Below are positions 24,360 through 33,357 of a stretch of 64,000 bases of DNA, one piece after another. Position 1 is the first letter of the stretch, and the number at the start of each line of letters is the position of its first letter. Position numbers and translations under genes: made by a program. Location of the stretch: the NCBI GenBank assembly GCA_016710065.1, contig JADJLP010000001.1, forward strand, positions 1,364,001-1,428,000. The letters are read 5' to 3'. The DNA comes from Candidatus Ideonella esbjergensis (GTDB lineage: Bacteria; Pseudomonadota; Gammaproteobacteria; Burkholderiales; Burkholderiaceae_C). The notes under the pieces were generated by a model that worked only from the letters and a program-made list of their open reading frames with translations, ran no database searches and had not been told where the DNA came from.

Positions 24360-25859
24360 ATGCACCGCCTGATGATCTCCGCCGCGCACAAGTCTTCGGG
24401 CAAGACCACGCTCAGCGTGGGCCTGGCGGCGGCACTGCGCGCCCAAGGCGCGGTGGTGCAAACCTTCAAGAAGGGGCCGGACTACATCGACCCCATGTGG
24501 CACACGCTGGCCAGTGGTCGCCACTGCATCAACCTTGACGGTCATCTGATGCACGCGGCCGAGATCGAGGCCGCTGTGTCGCGCCACGCGCAAGGCGCCT
24601 GCATCACCCTCGTCGAAGGCAACAAGGGCTTGTTTGACGGCGTCTCGCTCGACGGCAGCGACAGCAACGCCCAACTGGCCAAGCAACTGGGCCTGCCGGT
24701 GCTGCTGGTGATCGATGCACGCGGCATGACGCGCGGCATCGCGCCGCTGCTGCTGGGCTACCAGGCGTTTGACAAGGATGTGCGCATCGCCGGCGTGATC
24801 CTGAACCAGGTGGGCGGCCCGAGGCACGAGTCGAAGCTGCGCGCGGTCATTGCGCAGTACACCAACATCCCGGTGCTGGGCGCCGTGCACAAGGACGAGC
24901 GGCTCTCGCTCACCGAGCGCCACCTGGGTCTGATGCCGGCGTCGGAATTGCAAGACGCCCAGGCCCGCGTGCAGCGCATGGCCGAGGCCGTGGCGGCGCA
25001 GGTGGATTTGGACGCGGTGAGGGCACTGGCCGCATCAGCCCCGGCCTGGGCGCCACAGCATGCGGCTGAGCCCGCCGAGATCCACGTGCGGCCTATGGCC
25101 AGCACCGAAGCGCCGGTGCGCATCGCCGTGGCGCGGGACGCCGCCTTCGGCTTCTACTACCCCGACGATCTGGCTGCACTGGAGGCCGCAGGCGCCACGC
25201 TGCTGCCCTTCGACACGCTGAACGACGCGCAACTGCCGCCCGACATTGACGGCCTGTTCATCGGCGGCGGTTTCCCCGAGGCTTTTCTGCAGCCGCTGCA
25301 AGCCAATGCAGCGCTGCGCAGCGAGATTCGCTGCGCCATCGCTGCCGGCTTGCCCACCTACGCCGAGTGCGGCGGCCTGATGTACCTGGCTCGCAGCGTC
25401 CAGTGGCAGGGCCAAGCGGCCGAGATGGTGGGCGCCATTCCTGGCGACGTGGTGATGCACCCCAAGCCCGTGGGCCGCGGCTATGTGCGTCTGGCCGAAA
25501 CCGGCCAGGGCCCGTGGCCCTTGCAGCCGCTGGCCGATGGCAGCCTGCACGATGGGCTGTGCGTGCGCCTGGGCCATGAGTTTCACCACTCCAGCCTGGA
25601 CAACCTGCCAGCCGATACCCGCTTTGCCTACGCCGTGCAGCGTGGCCACGGCGTCACTGGCAAGTTTGACGGGGTTTGCGTGCACAACACGCTGGCCTCG
25701 TACAGCCATCTGCGTCACACCGGCGGCAACGGTTGGCCACAACGTTTCGTGCAATTCGTGCGGGGCGTGCGTCAAGCGCAGGGCCCGTGCCTGGCACCCG
25801 CTGCCTCGCGCAGCTTCCCCACAGCCTCTCATCAGGAGCTATTGCCATGTTCAGCTTGA
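24360..25859 (+). CDS. dsrN: DsrN, siroheme amidase (cobyrinate a,c-diamide synthase-like)
   Basis: 499 residues. N-terminal P-loop-type synthase domain (ISAAHKSSGKTTLSVGLAAALR) and C-terminal glutamine amidotransferase domain with catalytic cysteine in YAECGGLMYL and histidine in GHEFHHSS. DsrN amidates siroheme to the siro(heme)amide found in DsrAB. The C-terminal tail overlaps dsrR by 13 bases. Confidence 0.92.
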   Translation: MHRLMISAAHKSSGKTTLSVGLAAALRAQGAVVQTFKKGPDYIDPMWHTLASGRHCINLDGHLMHAAEIEAAVSRHAQGACITLVEGNKGLFDGVSLDGSDSNAQLAKQLGLPVLLVIDARGMTRGIAPLLLGYQAFDKDVRIAGVILNQVGGPRHESKLRAVIAQYTNIPVLGAVHKDERLSLTERHLGLMPASELQDAQARVQRMAEAVAAQVDLDAVRALAASAPAWAPQHAAEPAEIHVRPMASTEAPVRIAVARDAAFGFYYPDDLAALEAAGATLLPFDTLNDAQLPPDIDGLFIGGGFPEAFLQPLQANAALRSEIRCAIAAGLPTYAECGGLMYLARSVQWQGQAAEMVGAIPGDVVMHPKPVGRGYVRLAETGQGPWPLQPLADGSLHDGLCVRLGHEFHHSSLDNLPADTRFAYAVQRGHGVTGKFDGVCVHNTLASYSHLRHTGGNGWPQRFVQFVRGVRQAQGPCLAPAASRSFPTASHQELLPCSA

Positions 25860-26221
25860 CAGCGGCTGCGGCCGACCAGATTCAACTCGCGGCGCGCCAG
25901 AGCGACGCCATGGCCCTGGCCTTGCGTGTGGCCGCCCGCCGAGAGTCCGACGGCAGCGTGGAATTCGGCATGGGCTTCGACGAGCCGCGCGAGGGCGACA
26001 TGCCTCTGCAGATGCAGGGCGTCGACGTGCTGATCGGCGCACCCAGCCAACCCCTGCTGGCCAACATCTTGCTCGATTTCGTCGAAATCGAGCCGGGCGA
26101 ATTCGGTTTCGTCTTCATGCCCCAGCCCGCCGATGCGCCGCGCGCCGGTGGCTGTGGCAGTGGAAAAAGCGCAGGCAAGACCGGCGGCGGCTGTGGCTCC
26201 TGCGGGGGTGGCTCATGCTGA
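25847..26221 (+). CDS. dsrR: DsrR, IscA/HesB-like protein with Gly/Cys-rich tail
   Basis: 124 residues from the ATG at 25847 after AGGAG. The A-type fold is recognisable (MFSLTAAAADQIQLAAR; MQGVDVLIGAPSQPLLANILLDF), but the first conserved cysteine of IscA is absent, as in known DsrR. The C-terminus has an added tail with four cysteines (GGCGSGKSAG, then GGCGSCGGGSC). DsrR of Allochromatium acts on post-transcriptional expression of dsr; here the tail could restore metal binding, which is inference. Confidence 0.8.
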   Translation: MFSLTAAAADQIQLAARQSDAMALALRVAARRESDGSVEFGMGFDEPREGDMPLQMQGVDVLIGAPSQPLLANILLDFVEIEPGEFGFVFMPQPADAPRAGGCGSGKSAGKTGGGCGSCGGGSC

Positions 26222-27000
26222 TGGCCACACGCATCCCCACGGGGCGTGTGCTGCTGGTGGGCGCCGGCCCCGGCGACGCCGATCTGCTGACGCTCAAGGC
26301 CGCACGCCTGCTGGCCCAGGCCGACGTGGTGGTGTACGACCACCTGGTGGGCCCGGACGTGCTGGCCCTGATAGGCCCGCAGGCCGAGCGCCTGTACGTG
26401 GGCAAGGAGCGCGCCCACCACAGCCTGCCGCAGGAAGACATCAACCAACTGCTGGTGCGCCTGGCCCGACAGGGCCGCGAGGTGGTGCGGCTCAAGGGCG
26501 GCGACCCGTTTGTGTTCGGCCGCGGCGGTGAAGAGCTGCAGGTGCTGGCCGAGGCCGGCGTGGCCTTTGAGGTGGTGCCCGGCATCACGGCGGCCTGTGG
26601 CGTGTCCAGCTACGCCGGCATCCCGCTAACGCACCGCGACTTCGCGCAGAGCTGCACCTTCGTCACCGGTCATTTGAAGGACGGCAGCTGCGATCTCGAT
26701 TGGCCGGCGCTGGCCCGGCCGCGCCAGACCGTGGTGATCTACATGGGCCTCTCGGGCCTGCCCACCATTTGCGAACGCCTGACCGAGCACGGCCTGCCCG
26801 CCACCTGGCCAGCGGCCGTGGTGGCCCATGGCACGCTGGCCAAGCAGCAGGTGGTGTGCGCCACATTGGGCACGCTGGCCGAGGCCGTGGCGGCGGCTGG
26901 CCTGCAATCACCCTGCCTCACCATTGTGGGCGAGGTCGTCACGTTGCGTGACGAACTGGCTTGGTTCGAACAAGGCCAATGCGCCGCCGTGCCCGCCTGA
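26215..27000 (+). CDS. cobA: Uroporphyrinogen-III C-methyltransferase
   Basis: 261 residues from ATG 26215 (GGGGG at 26204-26208; an ATG at 26221 is the alternative, both overlapping or touching the dsrR stop). The SUMT signatures are VGAGPGDADLLTLKA, VVRLKGGDPFVFGRGGEE, VVPGITAACGVSSYAGIPLTHR and GTLAKQQVV. It makes precorrin-2 from uroporphyrinogen III with SAM, the first step to siroheme. Its position in the dsr operon next to dsrN fits supply of siroheme for DsrAB. It lacks the CysG dehydrogenase/chelatase half. Confidence 0.93.
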   Translation: MLMATRIPTGRVLLVGAGPGDADLLTLKAARLLAQADVVVYDHLVGPDVLALIGPQAERLYVGKERAHHSLPQEDINQLLVRLARQGREVVRLKGGDPFVFGRGGEELQVLAEAGVAFEVVPGITAACGVSSYAGIPLTHRDFAQSCTFVTGHLKDGSCDLDWPALARPRQTVVIYMGLSGLPTICERLTEHGLPATWPAAVVAHGTLAKQQVVCATLGTLAEAVAAAGLQSPCLTIVGEVVTLRDELAWFEQGQCAAVPA

Positions 27001-27025
27001 CCCTCACCCCTACGAAAGCCTGCAC

Positions 27026-27541
27026 ATGACCAAGACCCTCCTTGCCATCACCCTCGGTCTGGCAATGGCCAGCGGCGCCGCCAAGGCCGAGTCGGTGGCC
27101 ATGTCCGCCGCCTGGGCGCAAGACATGTGCGCCGCCTGGAACGCCGACGCCACGCTGACCGACAAGCTGGTCGAATCGGGCTGGGTCAAGAACGACAGCG
27201 GCAAGGGCGGCAAGACCATGCAGATCTACCGCGACGATTGCCCCAAGAGCGAACGCATCGAGATGCAGATTGCGCTCAAGGACAACAAGGCCCAGTGCGT
27301 CTACGGCGGCGCTGCCCGCGGCACCGCGCTCAACAAGGGCAGCGACTACCTCATGTGGGCCACCACGCCGCACTGGCGCGACATGGGTGCGGGCGAACTC
27401 GGCCCCATGCGCGCCATGATGCTGGGCCGGCTGAACTTTGAAGGCCCGAAGATGGAGGCCATGGGCAACATGGGTCCGTTCGGCAACTTCCTGCTTCTGG
27501 TGGGCAAGGTGCCGGGTGACTGGGCTGCCTGCCCGGCTTGA
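27026..27541 (+). CDS. Periplasmic SCP2-like protein at the end of the dsr operon
   Basis: 171 residues with a signal peptide (MTKTLLAITLGLAMASGAAKA) and a mature part resembling SCP2 sterol-carrier domains (ERIEMQIALKDNKAQCVYGG; RAMMLGRLNFEGPKMEAMGNMGPFGNFLLLVGKV). Four cysteines are present in the mature part. It starts 26 bases after cobA, so it is likely transcribed with the dsr genes. It could bind a hydrophobic ligand in the periplasm, perhaps polysulfur or lipid; this is inference. Confidence 0.65.
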   Translation: MTKTLLAITLGLAMASGAAKAESVAMSAAWAQDMCAAWNADATLTDKLVESGWVKNDSGKGGKTMQIYRDDCPKSERIEMQIALKDNKAQCVYGGAARGTALNKGSDYLMWATTPHWRDMGAGELGPMRAMMLGRLNFEGPKMEAMGNMGPFGNFLLLVGKVPGDWAACPA

Positions 27542-27649
27542 GGCCGCGCACACGCATCGGCATAAGCATCGTTGAAATCGTTCGTTGGCGGGCCACCGGC
27601 CTTTGCCTAAGCTGCAAGGCCTCTGCATGACCCCTGCTGGAACGACACG

Positions 27650-28672
27650 ATGCCCCTCTCAAAATCTTCCCTGCGCCGCCTGTTGGTGGGTGCCAGCCTG
27701 ACCTGCCTGAGCCTGGTTCAGGCACCGGCCCTGGCCAAAGACATCACCCTGCTCAATGTCTCGTATGACCCCACCCGCGAGCTCTACCAGGATTTCAACA
27801 AGGCATTTGCGGCGCAGTGGAAGGCCAGAACCGGAGACACGCTGACCGTACGGCAATCGCACGGCGGCTCGGGCAAGCAGGCACGTTCAGTCATCGACGG
27901 CCTGGAGGCCGACGTGGTCACCCTGGCCCTGGCCTACGATGTGGATGAACTCGCCGACAAGGCCAAGCTCATCCCAGTCGACTGGCAAAAGCGCCTGACC
28001 CACAACAGCAGCCCCTACACCTCCACCATCGTGTTCCTGGTGCGCAAGGGCAACCCGAAAGCCATCAAGGACTGGGACGACCTCGCCAAGCCCGGCGTGA
28101 GCGTCATCACCCCCAACCCCAAGACCTCGGGCGGCGCCCGCTGGAACTACCTGGCCGCCTGGGGCTATGCGCTCAAGAAGGGTGGCAGCGACGCCAAGGC
28201 CAAGGACTTCGTCTCGGCCATCTACAAGAACGTGCCGGTGCTCGATTCGGGCGCGCGCGGCTCCACCACCACCTTTGTGGAGCGCGGCATCGGCGACGTG
28301 CTGATCTCGTGGGAGAACGAGGCCTTCCTGGCCGTGAAGGAACTGGGCCCCGAGAAGTTCGAGATCATCGTGCCCTCGGTCAGCATCCTGGCCGAGCCCC
28401 CGGTGACCGTGGTGGACAAGGTGGTGGACAAGCACGGCACCCGCGACGTGGCCAAGGCCTACCTGGAGTACCTGTATTCGCCCGAAGGCCAGAAGATCGC
28501 CGGCGACAACTACTACCGCCCCATCGATGCCAAGGTGGCCGCGCAGTTCAGCAAGCTCTTCCCCAAGGTCGCGCTGTTCACCATAGCCGAGGTCTTCGGC
28601 GGCTGGGCCAAGGCCCAGAAGACCCACTTCAGCGACGGCGGCACGTTTGACGCGATCTACCTGAAGAAGTGA
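27650..28672 (+). CDS. sbp: Sulfate-binding periplasmic protein
   Basis: 340 residues with a signal peptide to about residue 29 (QAPALA). The mature part starts KDITLLNVSYDPTRELYQDFN, the hallmark of Sbp/CysP, and includes QSHGGSGKQARSVIDGLEADV and TPNPKTSGGARWNYLAAWGYA, which hold the sulfate. First gene of the sbp-cysTWA transporter. A strong hairpin terminator follows at 28677-28702 and probably lowers expression of the membrane genes relative to the binding protein. Confidence 0.95.
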   Translation: MPLSKSSLRRLLVGASLTCLSLVQAPALAKDITLLNVSYDPTRELYQDFNKAFAAQWKARTGDTLTVRQSHGGSGKQARSVIDGLEADVVTLALAYDVDELADKAKLIPVDWQKRLTHNSSPYTSTIVFLVRKGNPKAIKDWDDLAKPGVSVITPNPKTSGGARWNYLAAWGYALKKGGSDAKAKDFVSAIYKNVPVLDSGARGSTTTFVERGIGDVLISWENEAFLAVKELGPEKFEIIVPSVSILAEPPVTVVDKVVDKHGTRDVAKAYLEYLYSPEGQKIAGDNYYRPIDAKVAAQFSKLFPKVALFTIAEVFGGWAKAQKTHFSDGGTFDAIYLKK

Positions 28673-28676
28673 CGTC

Positions 28677-28702
28677 AGAGCCCCCAACCGGGGGGGCTCT
28701 TC
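28677..28702 (+). terminator. Intrinsic terminator-like hairpin after sbp
   Basis: AGAGCCCCC, loop AACC, GGGGGGGCTCT, then TTCGTT. It starts four bases after the sbp stop. A leaky terminator here would let some transcription pass to cysT. Confidence 0.7.
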
Positions 28703-28825
28703 GTTGCATTTCTCATAAGCACCCGCGTTTTGATTCGTTCCCCGAAGAAGGGTGCTTGCCTAGCATGGCGGCTCGCCTTTCCTTGACGTGCGCACCGCAG
28801 CCATGCGGACAGCACACCCGCCGCC

Positions 28826-29659
28826 GTGTTCCTCTCCAAGACCCTGCTCAAACGCCACACCGTGCTGCCCGGCTTCGACCTGGCGCTGGGTTTTGCCGTG
28901 CTCTACCTCAGCCTCATCGTGCTGGTGCCGCTCTCGGCGGTGTTCCTCAAGACCTTCACGCTCAGCTGGGAGGCCTTCGTGGCCGCCGTCACCGCCGACC
29001 GCGTGGTGGCCTCGTACCGGCTCACCTTCGGGGCCTCGTTCGCCGCCGCGCTGGTGAACGCGGTGTTCGGGCTGCTGGTGGCCTGGGTGCTGGTGCGCTA
29101 CAGCTTCCCGTTCAAGCGCATCGTCGATGCGCTGGTGGACCTGCCCTTCGCGCTGCCCACGGCGGTGGCCGGCATTGCCCTCACGGCCCTTTACGCGCCC
29201 AACGGCTGGATTGGAGAGCGCCTGCCCTTCAAGGTGGCTTTCACGCCGCTGGGCGTGTTCGTGGCGCTGACCTTCATCGGCCTGCCTTTCGTGGTGCGCA
29301 CGGTGCAGCCGATTCTGGAAGACCTGCAGAAAGAGCTGGAGGAAGCCGCGGCCACGCTGGGCGCCACTCGGCTGCAGACCTTCCGCCTGGTGATCCTGCC
29401 CACGCTGGCCCCGGCCCTGCTCACCGGCTTTGCGCTGGCCTTCGCGCGCGCGCTGGGCGAGTACGGATCGGTGATCTTCATTGCCGGCAACATGCCCATG
29501 GTGAGCGAGATCACGCCGCTGCTCATCATCACCAAGCTGGAGCAATACGACTACGCCGGCGCCACAGCGATTGCCACGGTGATGCTGGTGATGTCGTTCG
29601 CCTTGCTGCTGGCCATCAACCTGCTGCAGGCCTGGGCACGAAAGCGCCAGGGACGTTGA
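28826..29659 (+). CDS. cysT: Sulfate ABC transporter permease CysT (CysU)
   Basis: 277 residues with about six membrane segments; permease motif EEAAATLGATRLQTFRLVILP near 175-195 (the EAA loop that docks on CysA). The start is a GTG at 28826; no clear RBS is seen, so an alternative start a few codons away cannot be excluded. It ends one base before the cysW ATG. Confidence 0.92.
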   Translation: MFLSKTLLKRHTVLPGFDLALGFAVLYLSLIVLVPLSAVFLKTFTLSWEAFVAAVTADRVVASYRLTFGASFAAALVNAVFGLLVAWVLVRYSFPFKRIVDALVDLPFALPTAVAGIALTALYAPNGWIGERLPFKVAFTPLGVFVALTFIGLPFVVRTVQPILEDLQKELEEAAATLGATRLQTFRLVILPTLAPALLTGFALAFARALGEYGSVIFIAGNMPMVSEITPLLIITKLEQYDYAGATAIATVMLVMSFALLLAINLLQAWARKRQGR

Positions 29660-29660
29660 G

Positions 29661-30545
29661 ATGAACTCCGCCACCTTGCCCTCGCCCGGCACCACCGCTG
29701 GCCCTGCGCGCTCGGCCCTGGCCGCTACCCAGGAGCCCGCCTGGGTGCGCTGGACGCTGATCGGCACCGCGCTCGCCTTCCTGTCGCTGTTCCTCTTCGT
29801 GCCGCTGATCGCCGTCTTCCACGAGGCCTTCAAGAAGGGCTGGGAGGTGTACCTGGCGGCCATCACCGAGCCCGACGCGGTTTCGGCCATCTGGCTCACC
29901 TTGACGGCGGCGGCGATCTCGGTGCCGCTGAATCTGGTGTTTGGCATCTCGGCAGCCTGGGCGATTGCCAAGTTCGATTTCCGCGGCAAGAACCTGTTGC
30001 TGACGCTGATCGACCTGCCGTTCTCGGTCAGCCCGGTGATCGCCGGCCTGATCTACGTGCTGGTCTTCGGCCTGCAGGGCTGGCTGGGCGAATGGCTGCG
30101 CGACCACGACCTCAAGGTCATCTTCGCGGTGCCCGGCATCGTGCTGGCCACAGTGTTCGTCACCTTCCCCTTCGTGGCGCGCGAGCTGATCCCGCTGATG
30201 CAGGCCCAGGGCCAGGAGCAGGAGGAAGCCGCCCGCGTTCTGGGCGCCTCGGGCTGGCAGATCTTCTGGCGTGTGACCCTGCCCAATGTGAAGTGGGCAC
30301 TGCTGTACGGGGTGATTCTGTGCAACGCGCGGGCCATGGGTGAGTTCGGCGCGGTGTCGGTCGTCTCGGGCCACATCCGCGGCATGACCAACACGCTGCC
30401 GCTGCACATCGAGATCGTCTACAACGAATACCAGTTCGCCGCCGCCTTCGCGGTGGCCTCGCTGCTGGCCGGCCTGGCCCTGGTGACGCTGGTGCTGAAG
30501 TACGCCGTTGAACAACGCATGAAGCGAGACACCCATGTCGATTGA
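29661..30545 (+). CDS. cysW: Sulfate ABC transporter permease CysW
   Basis: 294 residues, about six membrane segments; EAA loop QEEAARVLGASGWQIFWRVTLP around 185-205 and the family phrase ARAMGEFGAVSVVSGHIRG. The C-terminus overlaps cysA by 11 bases. Partner of CysT in the inner membrane. Confidence 0.94.
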   Translation: MNSATLPSPGTTAGPARSALAATQEPAWVRWTLIGTALAFLSLFLFVPLIAVFHEAFKKGWEVYLAAITEPDAVSAIWLTLTAAAISVPLNLVFGISAAWAIAKFDFRGKNLLLTLIDLPFSVSPVIAGLIYVLVFGLQGWLGEWLRDHDLKVIFAVPGIVLATVFVTFPFVARELIPLMQAQGQEQEEAARVLGASGWQIFWRVTLPNVKWALLYGVILCNARAMGEFGAVSVVSGHIRGMTNTLPLHIEIVYNEYQFAAAFAVASLLAGLALVTLVLKYAVEQRMKRDTHVD

Positions 30546-31566
30546 GATCCGCAAGCTCGTGAAGCACTACGGCACGCTGGCCGTGTGCAACCACCTCAAC
30601 CTCAGCATCCCCTCGGGCGAGCTGGTGGCGCTGCTGGGCCCTTCGGGCTCGGGCAAGACCACGCTGCTGCGCATGATCGCGGGCCTGGAGCAGCCCGACG
30701 AAGGCGCGGTGCTGTTCCATGGTGAAGACGCCACCTTCTCCGACGTGCGCGATCGCAACGTGGGCTTCGTGTTCCAGCACTACGCGCTGTTCGGCCACAT
30801 GAGCATCTTCGAGAACATCGCCTTCGGCCTGCGGGTGCGCCCGCGCGCCACGCGGCCCAGCGAGCCGGCGATCAAGGCCAAGGTGAACGAGCTGCTGGGG
30901 CTGGTGCAGCTCGACTGGCTGGCCGACCGCTTCCCGCACCAGCTCTCGGGCGGCCAGCGCCAGCGTGTGGCCCTGGCCCGCGCCCTGGCGGTGGAGCCCA
31001 AGGTGCTGCTGCTGGACGAACCATTCGGCGCGCTCGACGCCAAGGTGCGCAAGGAGCTGCGCCGCTGGCTGCGCCGCCTGCACGACGAAATGCACGTGAC
31101 CAGCGTCTTCGTCACCCACGACCAGGAAGAGGCCATGGAAGTGGCCGACCGCATCGTGGTGATGAACGAGGGCCGCATCGAGCAGGTGGGCAGCCCGGAC
31201 GATGTCTATGACAACCCGGCCACGCCCTTCGTGCTCAAGTTCCTGGGCGACGTGAACCTGTTCAAGAAGCCGGGCGGTGACGAAGGCGTGAGCTATGTGC
31301 GCCCGCACGAGCTGGACGTGCTGGCCCAGGCCGAGGCCGACACCTGGCCCGTCACCTTGGCCCAGGCGCTGACCGTGGGGCCCAACACCCGCATCGAGTT
31401 CAAGCGCGACGACGACGGCAGCTACGTGGACGTGGAGCTCAGCCGCGAGGCCTGGGCCGGCTTGCGCAGCCGGCTGGCGCTCAGCGCCGGTTCACGCGTG
31501 CATTTGAAGCCGCGCCGCACAACCCGCTTTGCCACCGGGGCGGTGGACCCGGCTGCGGCGATCTGA
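30535..31566 (+). CDS. cysA: Sulfate/thiosulfate import ATP-binding protein CysA
   Basis: 343 residues. Walker A GPSGSGKTT (about 36-44), Q-loop FVFQHYALF, signature LSGGQRQRVALARAL and Walker B VLLLDEPFGALDAK are intact. The C-terminal part (from about 240) is the regulatory TOBE-like region of CysA. It drives uptake with Sbp, CysT and CysW. Convergent with the CysB-like gene. Confidence 0.95.
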   Translation: MSIEIRKLVKHYGTLAVCNHLNLSIPSGELVALLGPSGSGKTTLLRMIAGLEQPDEGAVLFHGEDATFSDVRDRNVGFVFQHYALFGHMSIFENIAFGLRVRPRATRPSEPAIKAKVNELLGLVQLDWLADRFPHQLSGGQRQRVALARALAVEPKVLLLDEPFGALDAKVRKELRRWLRRLHDEMHVTSVFVTHDQEEAMEVADRIVVMNEGRIEQVGSPDDVYDNPATPFVLKFLGDVNLFKKPGGDEGVSYVRPHELDVLAQAEADTWPVTLAQALTVGPNTRIEFKRDDDGSYVDVELSREAWAGLRSRLALSAGSRVHLKPRRTTRFATGAVDPAAAI

Positions 31567-31636
31567 CGGCGGAGTGCTACGGGAATGATGGCGATGCGCG
31601 GCCAGCCGTCTTGACGTCGGGCTCATCTGCGCAGTC

Positions 31637-32581
31637 TTACAGCGGCACTGGTGGCGTACCTGAAGGAGTGGCCTGCGCCTGCTGCACCGCATCGCGCGCC
31701 AGGTGTGGCGCGAACACGGTGATGAAGTCGTAGGCGAAGGCGCGCAGCAGCGCACCTCGGCGCACGCCCACGCTGGTGGTGTTGACCGCGAACAGATGCC
31801 GCGCGTCGATGGCGTGCAAGTGGGCGTCACGCGTCTCGTCATAGGCGATGGCGGCGATGATGCCCACGCCCAGGCCCAGTTCGACATAGGTCTTGATCAC
31901 GTCGGCGTCCATGGCGGTGAGCACCACGGTGGGCTGCAGGCCGGCCTTGGCAAAGGCGTGGTCGATGCTGTCGCGGCCGGTGTAGCCGTTGTCGTAGGTG
32001 ATCACCGGATGCTCGGCCAGGCGCGCCAGCGTGAGCTCGCCATCGAGCAGCGGGTGGCCGGGTGGCGCAATGACCGAGTGGGTCCAGCGGTAGCAGGGCA
32101 GGGCCACGATCTCGGGTTCGTCGGCCAGCGCCAGCGAGGCAATGCCCACGTCGGCCGAGCCGTTCAGCAGCATCTGCGCGATTTGCGCGGGCGAGCCCTG
32201 GTGCAGTTGCAACTGCACCTTGGGGTGTTGGGCCCGAAAGTCGCGCACCGCCGTCGGCATCGCATAGCGGGCCTGCGAGTGGGTGGCGGCGATGCTGAGC
32301 ACGCCGGCGTCACCCACACGGAAGTCTTCACTCGCGCGCTGCAGGTTGTCGGCGTCCAGCAGCAGGCGCTCCACCCAGGGCAGCACGCGGGCGCCGGCCG
32401 GGGTGAGGCCGGTGAGGCGCTTGCCGGCGCGCACGAAGATCTCGACGCCCAATTCGTCCTCCAACTCGCGGATCTGGCGGCTGATGCCGGGCTGCGAGGT
32501 GTGCAGCGCGTTGGCCACTTCGGTGAGGTTGAAACCGCGGCGCTGGGCTTCGCGCACGGAGCGCAGTTGTTGAAAGTTCAT
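31637..32581 (-). CDS. cysB: CysB/Cbl-family LysR-type regulator
   Basis: 314 residues from the ATG at 32581 (frame open to 32653). HTH: MNFQQLRSVREAQRRGFNLTEVANALHTSQPGISRQIRELE, almost the CysB consensus. The effector domain shows QLHQGSPAQIAQMLLNGSADVGIA and VITYDNGYTGRDSIDHAF, typical of CysB and Cbl. It senses sulfur status through O-acetylserine-type ligands and activates sulfate assimilation. It converges with sbp-cysTWA, its likely target. CysB and Cbl cannot be separated here with certainty. Confidence 0.9.
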   Translation of the reverse strand: MNFQQLRSVREAQRRGFNLTEVANALHTSQPGISRQIRELEDELGVEIFVRAGKRLTGLTPAGARVLPWVERLLLDADNLQRASEDFRVGDAGVLSIAATHSQARYAMPTAVRDFRAQHPKVQLQLHQGSPAQIAQMLLNGSADVGIASLALADEPEIVALPCYRWTHSVIAPPGHPLLDGELTLARLAEHPVITYDNGYTGRDSIDHAFAKAGLQPTVVLTAMDADVIKTYVELGLGVGIIAAIAYDETRDAHLHAIDARHLFAVNTTSVGVRRGALLRAFAYDFITVFAPHLARDAVQQAQATPSGTPPVPL

Positions 32582-32676
32582 GGCGCGCATTATCAAAAGC
32601 GCGCGACGCATATCCAAGGACAGAGATGGCGCATGCTTATGCGCGGCCGTCATATCGGCCGGCGTGGGCGCCGCAC

Positions 32677-33357
32677 TCAGCGGTGGTCGTTGCCGGAGCG
32701 CGCCTCGACCGCGAATACCGCCGCCTCCACCCGCGAGCTCAGGTGCAGCTTGGACAGGATGTGGCGCACATGCAGCTTCACGGTGTCGTGGCTGATGTCG
32801 AGGGTGCGGGCGATGGCCTTGTTGCTTTCGCCGCGCGCCAGGTGCTCAAGAATCTGACGCTCGCGCTCGGTGAGGCTGCCCAGCAGACCCTGCCGGTCTT
32901 GCCCCTGGGCGCCGGGCTGCAGCAACTGCGCCAGCTTCAGCGTCATCTCGGGCGCCACCACCAGCTCGCCGCGAGCGGCGCGGGCAATGGCGCCCATGAT
33001 CTGCTCGGGGTCCATGTCCTTGAGCAGATAGCCGCGCACACCGGCGCGCAAGGCGGCCGAGAGATCGGCCTCGGAATCGCTCATGGTGAGGAACAGCGCT
33101 GGCGTGGCAATGCCCTCGTTGCGCACCCGCCGCAGCAGCGAGAGGCCGTCGGTGCTGGGCATGCGCATGTCCAGCACCATCAGGTCGGGTTGGTGCTCCA
33201 GCAGCACGGGGATGAGTTCGTCGGGGTCGCTCAGTGCCGCCACCACGTTCATGTTGCCGCGTTGCTGCAGCAGATCGCGCAGGCCGCAACGGCACAGCGC
33301 ATGGTCGTCTACCAGCACGACCTTGGTCTTGGCGGGTTCCTGGTTCAGGCTGCTCAT
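32677..33357 (-). CDS. NarL-type response regulator
   Basis: 226 residues. Receiver domain with phosphoacceptor Asp63 (MVLDMRMPSTDG) and a LuxR/NarL-type HTH from about 160: LTERERQILEHLARGESNKA, then IARTLDISHDTVKLHVRHIL. The recognition helix keeps the NarL DNA-contact pattern (K, V/L, then K/R: here K-L-H-V-R). It should therefore bind NarL-like TACYYMT heptamers, matching the palindromes at 5093, 12287 and 34615. Its ATG overlaps the kinase stop (ATGA). I avoid the name narL because no nitrate genes are near; control of sulfur genes is inferred. Confidence 0.88.
   Translation of the reverse strand: MSSLNQEPAKTKVVLVDDHALCRCGLRDLLQQRGNMNVVAALSDPDELIPVLLEHQPDLMVLDMRMPSTDGLSLLRRVRNEGIATPALFLTMSDSEADLSAALRAGVRGYLLKDMDPEQIMGAIARAARGELVVAPEMTLKLAQLLQPGAQGQDRQGLLGSLTERERQILEHLARGESNKAIARTLDISHDTVKLHVRHILSKLHLSSRVEAAVFAVEARSGNDHR

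Noticed and set aside
22356..24953. A minus-strand frame of 865 codons opposite dsrO, dsrP and dsrN
   Set aside because: Gln/His/Arg-rich antisense translation of well-recognised genes with no family features.
27650..31566. Reading sbp-cysTWA as a dissimilatory sulfate exporter
   Set aside because: All parts have the standard importer layout with a periplasmic binding protein and CysB next to it, so sulfate assimilation is the simpler reading.
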